Below, one piece after another: positions 31,521 to 43,261 of a stretch of 64,000 nt of DNA. The position numbers were made by a program, and so were the translations under genes. A model generated the notes under the pieces. The model worked only from the letters and a program-made list of their open reading frames with translations. It made no database searches and was not told the origin of the DNA. Each line of letters opens with the position of its first letter. The first letter of the stretch is position 1. Source of the DNA: Eurosta solidaginis (taxonomy: Eukaryota; Arthropoda; Insecta; Diptera; Tephritidae); assembly GCF_040869045.1 (NCBI RefSeq), contig NC_090319.1:230261832-230325831 (forward strand), in the 5' to 3' direction.

Positions 31521-32105
31521 GTCTTGAGATCAAAACTTGGACCTGGGATATGTTTGTACAATAAGGGTATCAAATGGAAGCTATTTATGAGTACTTTGAT
31601 ACAGGGTATTTTTCGTGCCCGTGGGTGACTAGGGTCTCGAGATATAGGCGAAAACGTGGATGCGGGTACCCCTAGAATGTGTTTATAGAATATGAATAAC
31701 AAATGAAAGCTGTTAATGAGTGCTTTAGTCCAGGGTTATTTCCGTACCTATTTGTGACTAGGGTCTCGAGATATAGGCCAAAACGTGGATCAGGGTAACA
31801 CTAGGATGTGTTTTTACATTATGGGTAGCAAATTGAAGCTGTTGATGAGTGCTCTAGTACTGGGTAGTTTTCATACCTATTGGTGACCAGGGTCTCGAGA
31901 TATGGGTCAAAACGTGGACCAGGGTAACACCAGGATGTGTTTTTAAATTATGTGTATCAAATTGAAGCTGTTGATGTGTGCTTTAGTACAGATTATTTTT
32001 TATAACGGTGGGTGACTAGGGTCTCGATATATAGGCCAAAACATGGACCCGGATACCTCTAGAATGTGTGTGTAACATGGATATCAAATGAAAGCTGTTG
32101 CTTTG
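31505..32105 (+). repeat. Satellite array, about five monomers
   Basis: The motif gactagggtctcgagatata and variants recur at about 31520, 31628, 31756, 31887 and 32017, a period of about 110-130 bp. Each monomer also has ggatgtgtttt, atcaaat-gaagctgttgatg and tttagtac. The orientation is opposite to the block at 5160-5545. Confidence 0.85.
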
Positions 32106-32820
32106 CTTATATTGTATATAATAATAAGCTATTTTTAAAAGTCTACCAAAAATAGTTGTTTATGATTCATACAATTTTCCGTCACCCGTAATTATTATAA
32201 ACAAATTTTTTGTTCCTATTTCAAAGAATAATTTAATTTAAATATAAAAAAAATTAATTAAAAAATAATTGACATGAAATAATTATTTTGGATTTTTACA
32301 AATATTTATTATAATAATTACGTCTCTGATTTTTCCTTGCAATATGTCCAAATCAAAATGCTTGTAGTTAGCTAAGAGTTCAGATCCTAAACAAAATATT
32401 GTTTACTTTATTGTGTACTTCAACTAAAAACGCGGTTGAAACTATAAAAACGCGGTTAGTTAATCAAAAAACTACTTATGTGCGGCATTGCACTTTACAG
32501 CGAGATGATTGCAAAAAGAATTCGTACATATATGTCATTTAATTATTCATTGGTAGGTGGAAAGAAAAATTGTAACTTGTGCAGACTGCACATATGTTCA
32601 GTTTGAATTATAAAAAAATTAAAGTGCAAAGTTTAAAAAGAAACTTCAACGTAAATAACCTAAATTACTGCAAATTAGTTTTCTTTGGACATTTTTTGTT
32701 GATAGAAGGCATAGTTCCGATATTGGTCGAGTGAGTTCTCCGTTTAATGTTTTTATCGTAACGATGCGCACTCGTCCATCCTTATCAGGATGACAATATC
32801 AGTAGTGGAGAAGTTTCGTT
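32106..32820 (+). repeat. Duplicated A/T-rich block, copy 1
   Basis: This block matches 33872-34543 almost base for base (for example tagttgtttatgattcatac, aaaaacgcggttgaaactat and gatgcgcactcgtccatcc). Both copies are preceded by satellite monomers ending with atggatatcaaatgaaagct. No ORF is conserved between them. Confidence 0.85.
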
Positions 32821-33089
32821 GCAAACAAAGACCACGTCCCTTTCTCAAAGTTTCACTGAAAGTGTTGTCATAAATCAGAGACCAACTGCCACCCTTTATA
32901 CAGGGTTCCGGAAAAGCCTTGACGGTCAGGTTGTGGAACCACCCTCAATGGTTCGCCTACAATAAGGTGGAAGTCGCTTGCAGCAGTTGAAATATCACAT
33001 AATGGGCGGAAATTGACACAAGCAGGATGTTCTAAACCCAGGATGTGCTAAACCCCCAAACCCGACATGTTCGTAACTTTTATCAATCT
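32821..33089 (+). other. Unassigned sequence ending in a LINE scrap
   Basis: No gene is recognised. The last part, cccaaacccgacatgttcgt and aacttttatcaatcttctgt, resembles the LINE sequence at 54290-54335. It may be the detached upstream piece of the LINE that resumes at 34545. Confidence 0.45.
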
Positions 33090-33330
33090 TCTGTGGACTA
33101 GGGTCTCGAGATATAGGCCAAAACGTGGACCAAGGTAACACCAGGATGTGTTTTTACATTATGGGTATCAAATGGAAGCTGTTGATGTGTGCTTTAGTAC
33201 AGAGTATTTTTTATACCACTGGGTGACTATGGTCTCTAGACATAGGCCAAAACATGGACCTGGATACCCCTAGAATGTGTGTATAACATGGATATCAAAT
33301 GAAAGCTGTTGCTGAGAGCTTTAAAATAAT
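33090..33330 (+). repeat. Satellite, two monomers
   Basis: gactagggtctcgagatata at 33097 and a diverged ctatggtctctagacatagg at 33226 start monomers of the 31505-32105 family. They form the front of the second copy of the duplicated block. Confidence 0.8.
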
Positions 33331-33504
33331 TTTCATTTCGATTTAGCCGCATCAACCTGGCAAAACTGATAAACATGCGTGCGAAGCCGAAATAAAGACA
33401 TGCATTAATAATGCCCACATACCTATTTACGTACGTCCTATTCAATTTGCCTGAAATTTGGTATATAAATTTGCCTATATTAGTATTTACGATGCTTTTT
33501 TCCG

Positions 33505-33780
33505 GGAAGCAGACCAGAGACGGGCTGGGACTGGGATTAGGACTAGGACTGGAACTGAAACTGGGACTCGGAATGGGACTGGAACAAAATACATACCACC
33601 CTCTGGGACTGGCAATAAGGGATGAAGAAGAATGGGAAAAACTTGAGAGAAGAGAAAAGAGGGAAGGAGACTGAGAAAGAGATAGAGTGAGACGAAGATA
33701 GAGATAGATGAAGCGAAAAAGACGGAGGGAGGAAAGAATAAAAGGATTAAGAAAAAGTGAAGAGGGGGGGGGGGGGGGGG
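33505..33780 (+). repeat. Hexanucleotide and polypurine simple-sequence tract
   Basis: 33515-33610 repeats variants of gggact (gggactgggattaggactag). From about 33612 to 33780 the plus strand is nearly all purine, ending with a run of about 18 G (33763-33780). Leu-Gly and Arg-Glu frames on both strands here come from the repeats and are not genes. It interrupts the second copy of the duplicated region. Confidence 0.85.
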
Positions 33781-33871
33781 CAGAGTTAGACGGAAAAAGC
33801 TTATTAAAATGTATGCAGATAGACCAAATTTTGGGCAAAACAACGTCTGACGATTCTGCTAGTAATATGTA

Positions 33872-34543
33872 TATTGTATATAATATTATTTTTAAAAGTC
33901 TAACAAAAATAGTTGTTTATGATTCATACAAATTTCCGTCACCCATAATTATTATAAACAATTTTTTTGTTCCTATTGCAAAGAATAATTTAATTTAAAT
34001 ATAAAAAAAAAATTTATTAAAAAATAATTGACATCAAATAATTATTTTGGATTTTTACAAATATTTATTATAATAATTACGTCTCTGATTTTTACTTGCA
34101 AAATGCCCAAATCAAAATGCTTGTAGTTAGCTAGGAGTTCAGATCCTACATATTTTGTTTACTTTATTGTGTACTTCAATTAAAAACGCGGTTGAAACTA
34201 TAAAAACGTGGTTAGTTAATCAAAAAACTACTTATGTGCGGCATTGCACTTGACAGCGAGATGATTGCAAAAAGAATTCATACATATATGTCATTTAATT
34301 ATTCATTGGTAGGTAGGTGGTCAGTTTGAATTATAAAAAATTAAAGTGCAAAGTTTAAAAAGAAACTTCATCGTAAATAACCTAAATTACTGCAAATTAG
34401 TTTTCTTTGGACAATTTTTGTTGATAGAAGGCATAGTTCCGATATTGGGCAAGTGAGTTCTCCGTTTAATGTTTTTATAGTAACGATGCGCACTCGTCCA
34501 TCCTTACCAGGATGACAATATCAGTAGTGGAGAAGTTTCGTAC
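33872..34543 (+). repeat. Duplicated A/T-rich block, copy 2
   Basis: It matches 32106-32820 with small indels; copy 1 has about 35 extra bases near 32565-32600. The right breakpoint is sharp: both copies read gtggagaagtttcgt, after which this copy enters the LINE. Confidence 0.85.
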
Positions 34544-34544
34544 A

Positions 34545-36790
34545 CCACTAAGAACCGCACTTTCATCAACTTTAACAAAGGAAAGTGGGATGATTACAAA
34601 TATTATACTGACAATCGCTTTGCTGCCTTACCTATCCCGACTAATGCCCACCAAGGGAGACGTGCTTTCCGCAAGGTCATCGAATCCGCCTCGGTTCGTT
34701 TTATTTCCGCCGGAAGAACTCCGGAAATCCGGCCACATTTTCCGGCGGAGTCGGCAAATTTAGCGAAAGAACGTGACCTTATAAGACAGCACGAACCCGG
34801 CGACCCCCAAATAAGGGGGGCGAAATGGGAGGATCACCTAAGCGATTGTAACCTCTCTGCTGGTGTTGGTAAACTTTGGTCCACCGTAAAGTCCCTATCG
34901 AGTCCGACTAAGCACGATGACAAATTCTCCGTCGCCTTTGGCGATCAAGTGCTGGCGGACGAGAAAAAATGCGCGAGCGCTTTTTGTCGACAATATGTAA
35001 TGCATTCTACGATTGACAAAGTCAGACGGCGGGCCAACAGACGCGCACACAACCATGAATACAGCGCGTCCCCATTACATCACCGCCAAATAGGTTGAAG
35101 ATGCCATCGTTCATGCTAAACCATCTAAAGCAGTAGGCCCAGACGGCATAGCCATACCGTTGCTTAAAAACCTAGGCAAAGAAGGATTTAATTATCTAGC
35201 GCATGTCTCTAACTTGTCCCTATCCACCTTCGTCACACCCGAAAAATGGAAAATGACCAGGGTGGTTCCGCTATTAACGCCTGGGAAACCAGCTAACATA
35301 GGAGATTCTTATCGTCCGATATCTCTCCTATTACCAGTATCCAAGACACCTGATGCCATATTGCTTCCCCATTTTAATGCAAATTTGCATCTTGCCAATT
35401 ATCAGCATGACTTCCGAAACTTACATAGCACTACCACTGCGCTAAATGCCATTAGCACACAGATACATCGCAGATTAAATCAAAACCCCCACCGTAGGAT
35501 AGTACTCGTTGCGTTAGACCTGTCAACAGCTTTTGATACGGTCAGCCACGGCACTTTACTGCAACACTGGAAGGGTCTCCCCTTCCACCAAGTCTCAAAA
35601 GGTGCACCGCAAATTGTCTGTCTGGTCGGCAAGCATCGGTGCAACTCAGGAACGTAACCTCTACATATCAAAGCTACCTTCACCACCAGAAGGAGTCACT
35701 ATCATTTCCTACGTCTATGACTGTACAATAATGATCACAGGCCCTGTCCGACAGATCGATGAGCTTTGTAACAAATTAAACAGCTATCTCCCTGATCTCT
35801 CCAGTTTCTTCGCCACGCGAAACCTGACATTGTCAACCAAATGATCGGTGACCCTATTCACAACATAGACGCGCCAAATGTCGACCATATTGAACATCCA
35901 CGTCGATGGAACCACGCTACCGACTGTCTTACATCCCAAAATCTTCTACATTTCTACATTTAGGAAAGCATGCAACCGCAATTGTACCGAAAGTCCAGAG
36001 CCGTAATAAAAAAATAAAGAAACGCTCATTACCACTTACAAAGGAATTCGCCGGCCGATTTCATGCTACGCGTCCCCATTATGACCGCCAATCCTCAAGG
36101 TTACTCACTGGAAGAAAATACAAGCCAGTCAAAATACTGCCCTTAGAACCGCTACAGGCTGTCTTCTTATATCCGCAGAACACCACCTACCGCAGAACAC
36201 CACCTACACCGAAAGTACTTCTCATTAAGGAGAGAAATGAAATGCTAAAAGCTTGGGCATCCCAACAGACATCTGATTTATAAAGCTACACCGCCCAGGG
36301 GCTTAAGGGGTCATCTCCGTTAGCATTATGAAGAAGTACGGAACCTGAGACCACAGCCGTATGAAGCAAAAAAACCCAAGCAGGTCCTCAGTGAACTCCA
36401 CAAACAGGCGTCGGACCTTTATGCCAGGAATTGCTCGGTTAATCCAGTACTCAAAGAACAAAACTTGCGGAAGAGGAACGCATACTCCCCAGGGAAACGC
36501 GAGTCACTCTAGCTCAACTTCTTTCTGGATACTGTAACAGGCTAAACTCTTACCTATCCAGAATCAACCCCGACATACAAAATGTATGCGCCGCTTGCAA
36601 TGTGTCCCCACATGACACCAACCATCTCTTTAATTGTAATGTGGAACCAACGCCTCTAACACCCCTCTCATTATGGTTCACGCCTGTTGAAGCAGCAAGT
36701 TTCCTTGGACTCACGTTAGAGGACATTGATTATGATAGGTGATTGGTCGCACCTATTGGATAGGGCGAAGCACTGCTACAACAACAAAAA
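34545..36790 (+). pseudogene. Jockey-like LINE polymerase, copy 2
   Basis: A frame of about 180 codons without stops (34548-35095) starts FINFNKGKWDDYKYYTDNRF, the region after the endonuclease. RT follows with DGIAIPLLKNLGKEGFNYLA, the YRPISLLLPVSKT motif and motif A VALDLSTAFDTVSHGTLL. The motif that should hold two aspartates reads ISYVYDC, so the first catalytic Asp of that box is lost. The C-terminal part includes NQNPHRR and a CAACNVSPHDTNHLFNC zinc knuckle near 36590-36640. The element ends with gaagcactgctacaacaaca, as at 61461. Many frameshifts are present. Confidence 0.85.
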
Positions 36791-37588
36791 CAAGAGCTGA
36801 ATATCGAAAAAACGACTGAGGCTAGGAATATTGCATGTACTCTGGATCTTTCGTAAGTTCTCTTTATGCCCCAACGAAATTCGTCTTGCACCTGAAAAAA
36901 TGAGCGTGCCTCTTCTGATGATTAATCTTTTGAAGACATTCAGGAATGATGAACTTGAAAGATCTGCAACGAATTGGAAACGCATCGCGCCTGTACACAT
37001 GCAGACAAATGAAGATACCGATTTTGCTCCTCACCCATAATGCGTAAATTTCAACACTAAGGACTCACCGAAGTCTACGGCAGTATAGTATAAGATATCG
37101 AAAACAATCAACCACGACAGTGGCGAGTTTTTTGGCGATATAATAGGGAGCCTCGCATCAACGCGATGTCTGCTGATTTGAACCTACCGCCAACACGAAG
37201 AATTCCAAACGAATTGCATTTCGTTATATATGTAGAGTATGTGTGTAGTATAACGCGTGTTTTCTACTGTATGATCGGACGAGAAGTGTTTTTTGCCGCT
37301 ATGCGAGTATGTTATTGAAGCTATAACTCGCTCTATGTGCAAGGTGAATAGATAACTACAAAACACTCTCATCGTCGTTTATTCATGTAACGGTGTTTAA
37401 AATAAAATACAAACAGAAGAGTTTATTCTTACATTGGCCAAAGAAGAGCTAAACTTGAACTCAGAAAAATCAAATTGTAATGTTGTCGTTTAGAGAAAAC
37501 GTACCGGTTTTTGCGTATTGAGTTTTGGTCTAGAGTTTGCTGGTGGTATTGTTTGTTGTGTTCTGGTTGTGGGTGGCAGTTTTATGTT
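36791..37588. other. Unassigned stretch
   Basis: A 69-codon frame at 36831-37040 (SLCPNEIRLAPEKMSVPLLM) has no family I recognise. The rest shows no conserved signal. Confidence 0.4.
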
Positions 37589-38008
37589 TGGATACAATTG
37601 GCGGGAATGAAACCAATTGTGTTTTGCGAAAAGAAATAAAAACAAGATTATTAGTATTTATACATAGAAATATGTATAATAATTAAAATCAGTCTATATT
37701 TCGTCTATATGTATAAATATCACAAGAATGTAGGAAATAGGAACTTACGTTTTATTATGTTTGAAATATCTAAAATTGAAAACTCTGCAAACGCAGGAAC
37801 AGCTGGTGACTTGTTGACTTGCGAACTAAATCAGAGCCGACGGCAACTTCCAAATCGCCACCGAACCCCGAATTTTCTCCCTTAACGAAAGAAAATGCTG
37901 GATCAAGAGGACGATTGGAATTTAGCCGTTGCTTGCTGACAAACGTAAAAATAGGTAAGTCGAAGGTGGCCACCCGGTAGGAAATTAATTAGGCCACTGG
38001 CCTAAACA
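37589..38008 (-). repeat. 420-bp LTR of the element C family, with adjoining PPT
   Basis: It aligns over its full length with 53029-53448, also 420 bp, starting TGTTTAGGCCAGTGG in minus orientation and ending ATTGTATCCA. Directly before its start (plus 38009-38023) the minus strand reads aagggggccggca, a polypurine tract. That makes it a 3' LTR of a truncated copy rather than a true solo LTR. A small stretch to about 38050 may be internal sequence. Confidence 0.85.
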
Positions 38009-38283
38009 TGCCGGCCCCCTTGCCACGAGCAATATTAGAAATGCCAACACCAGCCGGTTCAACGTTTGATTTGAAATGATGCAATGAACATTAAATTAAA
38101 AAAAAAAAATGACAAATCTACAATAAAAAGTTATGAAATGCACATTTGCATAAATTAAAATTTAACAATTTGAAAATTTGAAAACAGCAAACTTGACTTA
38201 CGAAACTAGTCAACTAAAATTTGTACATATTTACATAAGTATTCGAAATTTAAAATGACAAAAAATGAAAGATGTTGCTGCTG

Positions 38284-39567
38284 CTAGCCTGACGTGGCAC
38301 CGGAAATGACCAAACCGAATATGGTCGGTTCTAATAGCAGGCTTTCTATTGATGACGTTGGTGTACCGCTCACCATGATTTTGGCGTATACGTCTGCGCC
38401 GATTACGAGTCGAATAGGCCACGAAACATAAAACTTCGGATCTGCTAATCGCATGAACTGCAATGGCGTATCAATCTTTGGGTCCAGATGTGTTCGTGGA
38501 CTTATTTTTGCGTACCCCTCAACTACCGTCGCCAGTTTCTAGATCCGCTCAGTTACACCATGTTTTCCACTAAAGGTTATGTACCGACTCTTACTGTGGT
38601 CACCCCCTGCACGATCCAGTTGAATTTCTCTTGCTAGCTCTTTGTCGACGGTCGTATTCGGAGAACACGGGTCAATAAGTGCCCGCACAAGGTGAAGTCG
38701 GCCACCGAACTCAATTTTGGCAATGGCGGTAGGTGCTATCGGCTCGAGGTTGGCCAAATTGGTGCAGATGCAATTGAGGCTACTCTCCCTGCTCGACATC
38801 CTTTCGGTGTTGCGCGTTGGATGGTAAGCGATTTGCTCTCGTTGGTGGGCGTAGCCTCTTTCCGCGCATACGGAGTGCTGGTGTTAGGTGCTCTGTGACG
38901 ATTGCGACGTTTGGACGGTCGGAAAGTATTTGATGCCGAGCCGCCTTGTCGCAAATTTTTCTGCGGAGCAGGACGAGGTATCGAGCTTCCCAAACGGTGA
39001 TGGACTGGTGTACGACAGTTTCTACCTGTAAGGCTTCGTGGTATCGGCGAATGGCAAGTATTTGATGTCAAGTCGCGCAATCGCCTTTCGTGTGGGAGCA
39101 GCGAGCGGAAAGTATTTAATGCCGCGCCACTGTCTTCTATTGGAAGAACGCCAACTGCCTCACTTTGCTCCAATTCCTCTTCCTCAACCTGTTGAGCCCA
39201 CGATTTTGTCTCCTCAGTGAAGTGAATTGACAAAGTGTTGTCATAATCGTCATCTACGTTGAGGCAGCGAGACTGCAGCGTTGTCGTCTGTAGCTCGTTT
39301 GCCACGGCCTCGATATGTAGGGTGGTGTGGTGTTTCTCACCACAATAATAACAACGTGCCGTGCTCGAACACGTTTCCATGCGATGGAACGGCGACAAAC
39401 AGTTGGGGACAGTACTTGTGGATTACCACCCGCAACCTTTTCGGAGACTTAGCACGATATTGCGGGCATAGCCTTATACCATGGTGGCTGTTGCATAGAC
39501 GGCATGGAATCGGGAAGGAATGCGATCCTTGCTCCGACCTGTTGCGTGCTGCGACAAAGCGATACAT
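38284..39567 (-). pseudogene. Separate zinc-knuckle and protease ORF downstream of BEL 1 pol
   Basis: The minus-strand ATG at 39565-39567 is preceded one base upstream by cccacttttcattgcag, a good 3' splice site. The protein starts MYRFVAARNRSEQGS and has zinc-binding clusters PCRLCNSHHGIRLC and ARCYYCGEKHHTTLH, an acidic and Arg/Ser/Pro-rich middle, then a BEL-type protease core ALIDPCSPNTTVDKELAREI. It ends GLVISGATSG and a stop at 38284-38286, with no RT behind it. Frameshifts near 39350 and 38790 and a stop near 38537 break it. Its place after pol and in the same orientation suggests a spliced extra ORF, or a piece of a different BEL element. Confidence 0.65.
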
Positions 39568-39666
39568 TCTGCAATGAAAAGTGGGCGTTTTAATTGATAT
39601 AAAAAATGAATTTGAAAGTAGAGGCGACGGGTGGGTGATGAGCATGGAGGCGAAGGATTTTGTAAA

Positions 39667-40448
39667 CTAATTTCCAGATTCGTTGGGTCGGACCAGTTTC
39701 ACGATTGGTCTGGTGACTAGGCCTTTCTCGGTCCGTACTTTCACTACTCGGACGCGATTGTCCGAACCGCGGTGTATATCGACGACTCGGCCAAGTCGCC
39801 ATTCATTTGGAAGCACATTGTCTTCACGGATCACGACGAGATCATCCGCTTTCATGTCCGGCTGCTGGCGCTTCCACTTAGTCCTCTTCTGCAGCTCCGT
39901 AAGGTATTCGTTCTTTCATCGTTGACAGATTGAATGATGCAATGCTTTCATCTTTTGCCATCGGTTGATCACTGATGCTGTATTCTCGCTAACCTCAATC
40001 TCCGGGGGAGATAACAGAGGAGCGCCTATAAGAATGTGTCCAGGAGTCAATGGTTCTAAGCTCGATGAGTAATTTGAAGCGGGACTAAGGGGTCTTGAGT
40101 TGAGACAAGCCTCAATTATACACAAAAGTGTCGAAAACTCCTCAAACGTATACTTCAGTCCAGATGCTACTTTTCGAAAACGGGTTTTAAAGCTCTTCAC
40201 GCCAGCCTCCCATAAGCCCTCCATGCGAGGAGCTGATACGGGTATCAAATGCCAAGAAAGCTCTTGATAGAAGTACTTCGAAAGAAGTGCAGTACGAGAA
40301 TCAGATAGAGAAGCCTTAAATTCAGCCTTAAAAGCTCTTGAGGCTCCAACGAAATTAGTTCCGTTGTCTGAATATATGTTTTAAGACATCCCCTATGCGA
40401 AATAAATCTAGAAAAGGCTGCTAGAAAGGTGGCAGTCCTAAGGTCATT
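39667..40448 (-). pseudogene. Integrase C-terminal half of BEL element 1
   Basis: SDNGTNFVGASRAFKAEFKA near 40300-40370 holds the second catalytic D, and IPVSAPRMEGLWEAGVKSFK the catalytic E. LNSRPLSPASNYSSSLEPLT and PGHILIGAPLLSPPEIE are standard BEL/Pao motifs. The C-terminal domain (DUF5641) reads MKADDLVVIREDNVLPNEWR and LGRVVDIHRGSDNRVRVVKV, ending at 39667-39669. A frameshift near 39930 and stops near 40380-40450 separate the parts. Confidence 0.85.
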
Positions 40449-41290
40449 TATAGTTTCTTAGCGAAGCAGACGAAAAGGCATACGTACCCCTTTGTAATAA
40501 CACAAGCTCTACCTCTATATTTTTTTATCTCGAAAGGTCCTGCGAAATCAATGCCGGTGTTTGTAAAGGCCCTAGAGAAAGTCGTGCGTTCTGAAGGTAG
40601 GGACGCCATGATTTGAGATTGCGTTTGCTTTTTGTATATAGTGCATACCTTGCAATTATGAATGACTGACTTGATCATAACCTTGATCCGAGGGATCCAA
40701 TATTGTGCACGAATAAGTCGAAATATTAACTGATGTTCTCCATGAAGTGATATTTCCTGGATAAACTTCACTAACAAGCGTGTATAATGACAGTTATACG
40801 GCGGAAAGATTGGGTGCTTTTCTTTGTAACTGAGGTCTCGCGATGCTCCGAGACGACATCCGATTCTTAGAAATCCGCTTGAGTCGATAAATGGGTTTAA
40901 GGTTAGAATTTCGCTTTTAACGCTTATCGCAAGTCCAGGTTTAACTTCGAAGCCTCCGCTGAAAAATGTTGCTGGCAGAGGGCAATTATTTGCTGGGTTT
41001 ATTCCTCCGGAGAGATTGATACAGAAGCTATTTGAAACATTGATTTCTGAATGGAGTGAAACATTGATTTCTGAATGGGGTGGGTCCTTTGGATGAAACG
41101 AAAGACGTACCATAGAACTCGTAAAGCCCTTGGAAGCGAAGAGAAGCGTTGGAGTATATCCGACACTTCAACGACTTTCGTTGCATGGGAGAGCACGCGC
41201 TTTCCCTCTTCGTCGGTTTGGAAGACCGACTCTTGTTTTGGCCATTCTGACTTACCTTCTTGCAGCCAAGAAGGGCCCTGTCACCACAAA
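40448..41290 (-). pseudogene. Integrase N-terminal half and connection domain of BEL element 1
   Basis: The frame from 41113 reads FLRIGCRLGASRDLSYKEKH, HYTRLLVKFIQEISLHGEHQ and YWIPRIKVMIKSVIHNCKVC, the zinc-binding region, then AFTNTGIDFAGPFEIKKYRG with the first catalytic D. A short tandem duplication (gaatgg-gtgaaacattgatttct at 41040-41075) repeats HSEINVS. Upstream connection sequence is split by stops. Confidence 0.82.
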
Positions 41291-42118
41291 GAATTGTCAA
41301 TTAAATCCGGGGCTGTTACTCCACGGCTGACTAAATCGGCTGGATTCGAGGATGAGTCCACGTGATACCAGTGATGCTGCCCCACCTTGTCGATAATTTT
41401 GGTAACCCTGTGGGAAACGAAGGTTGGCCAGGAGCATGGTGGTTTTCTCAACCAAGCGAGCACGATAGTGGAGTCAGTCCAGAGATAAACCTGCAAGGAT
41501 CGAAGATCGAAGTTAGTGACGACTGATTCCATCATTTCGGCCAAGAGTACTGCTCCACACAATTCCAAGCGCGGAAGAGATATCGTTTTTACTGGAGCTA
41601 CTCGAGTCTTTGCTAACAGCAGATTTATGTGGACCTCCTCGCCTTCTTCCACCCGCATATATGGCTGCCGCGTAGGCCTTTTCCGAGACGTCACAAAGCC
41701 CATGGATTTCCATTTTGTAGGATGGACAGAACTGAACCCATCGTGGGATACGGATGTTGTCAATTGCAGAATACTCCGTGGAGAATTTATGCCAACACTC
41801 AAATGTGGTCGAAGACACTTGTTCATCCCAACCTGTTCCCTCTAACCAGACATTTTGCATCAACATTTTCGCTACTATAATTATTGGAGCCAGCCATCCG
41901 AGAGGATCGAATAGTTTCGCGGTGGCCGACAGAATCTTGCGTTTTGTCACTTCTTGGCATTGATCGACGTCTGAAGCGGTGAAATAGAACTGGTCTGAAC
42001 AGGCATTCCACCGGATGCCAAGGGCCTTAACGCTGCTTGCATTTTCGAAATCCAAAAAATCTTGGCTAAGCAAGTGGGAAACAGGAATACATCTTCTCGA
42101 TGTCGCTGCCAAACACAA
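41281..42118 (-). pseudogene. RT thumb and RNase H of BEL element 1
   Basis: From 42118 the frame gives HLLSQDFLDFENASSVKALG, ILSATAKLFDPLGWLAPIII and MEIHGLCDVSEKAYAAAIYA (catalytic D of RNase H). A second frame gives TISLPRLELCGAVLLAEMME (catalytic E), LQVYLWTDSTIVLAWLRKPP (catalytic D) and SNPADLVSRGVTAPDLIDNS. These are the usual BEL/Pao signatures. The RT palm that should precede it is missing. Confidence 0.85.
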
Positions 42119-42140
42119 GAATCAAGATCGTAAGATCGTT

Positions 42141-43260
42141 TTAAAGGATGGGACCGGGAAGCAGAGTGTCGTTCAAACTCACACTATTGTCTGAGGGACA
42201 CGAAGCATTAAACACAACTCTCACCTTCGTAGAAGTGCTTTCTCGCTTGCTTACCGCATGATGGGGTATGTAGTAGGACTCGGACGGATTTTCGGACAGG
42301 CTTGGTCGGATTTCAGACATATGACCCAACTGATCATATTCTTTAAGGACTCTCGTATACTCCTCTCGTAAAGAGGGGCTTTTGGCTAGCCTACCTTCAC
42401 AACGAAAATATTGCGAGAACTCAGCTTTACGTGAACACCCTAAAGAAATATCTGCTGGGAAATTCTGTCGAAAGGGTAGAGAGACCGTATATCTCCCCGT
42501 ATCCGTTCGCGTCGTAGTTGCTTTATAAATCTCCTCGCAGTATTCCTCGTCGGTCATACGGATCGCGTTCCTTGGGATATCTTCCAATTCCCAAAATGCT
42601 GCCAGTTGTTGATCCAAAGAGATCTCGTTGTAAAAAGAGACACAGGATGTCGCCTCTTTGTTTGCGTTGGTCCGTCCCGTAAGTATCCATCCGAATACCG
42701 TTTCCTGGGCGAGAAGATTACTCGTAAAGTCCTTTCGAATCCCCTCCAACACCTCCAAGCACAAGGTCAACTTGTTCGTTCGCAAAGAATCTGCTGTCTG
42801 CTAGTTTAATTCCCGGGAAGTTTCGTTGGATAGCCGGGTCAATATCGACGGTTAGCAGATTGCCTTTCAATTGAGGTAACACTAAAGCCGTAGTGCTTGT
42901 GTCAAGGGGTGAGCCTATATGGATAGGGCAAGCTAGGATGGAATGAGCAGACACCGTATTGTTGATACCTGACACTGTAGCGTTCACTTTTTTAGTTGGA
43001 AGCCCGATACGTCGGCGAAGCCGTTCCGTAATAAATGAACACTCGGAGCCGGAGTCCATTAAGGCTCGGGTCGAGTATACGGTATCACTATATCGCAGGT
43101 GGATTTGAACTGTTCCCAGTAGGATCCCTTTATGTGTGTTCAAAAAACACGATTGGACTTGACTCGGAGAGTCACTGTTGGCCTGATTGCTACTTAAGTA
43201 AGTTCCCCATAAGCTACAAGCTTGAAACTTGGAATATAGTTCAGAATCCGATGACAATGC
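42141..43260 (-). pseudogene. Protease and RT start of BEL element 1
   Basis: Protease: TRALMDSGSECSFITERLRR with a DSG triad and FFANEQVDLVLGG. RT start: AQETVFGWILTGRTNANKEA, AAFWELEDIPRNAIRMTDEE, and RPSLSENPSESYYIPHHAVS leading to STKVRVVFNASCPSDNSVSL near 42150. The frame then jumps at about 42120-42140 past the palm (no YVDD) into the thumb. A frameshift near 42770 separates protease from RT. Confidence 0.85.
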
Positions 43261-43261
43261 A

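Noticed and set aside
33236..33998. Long frames rich in Pro/Ser/Phe or Leu-Gly repeats (up to 200 codons)
   Set aside because: They are translations of the gggact and polypurine simple repeats on either strand, with no domain.
36831..37040. A 69-codon frame considered as a gene
   Set aside because: No family resemblance, no splice sites and no codon pattern separate it from chance; listed only as unassigned sequence.
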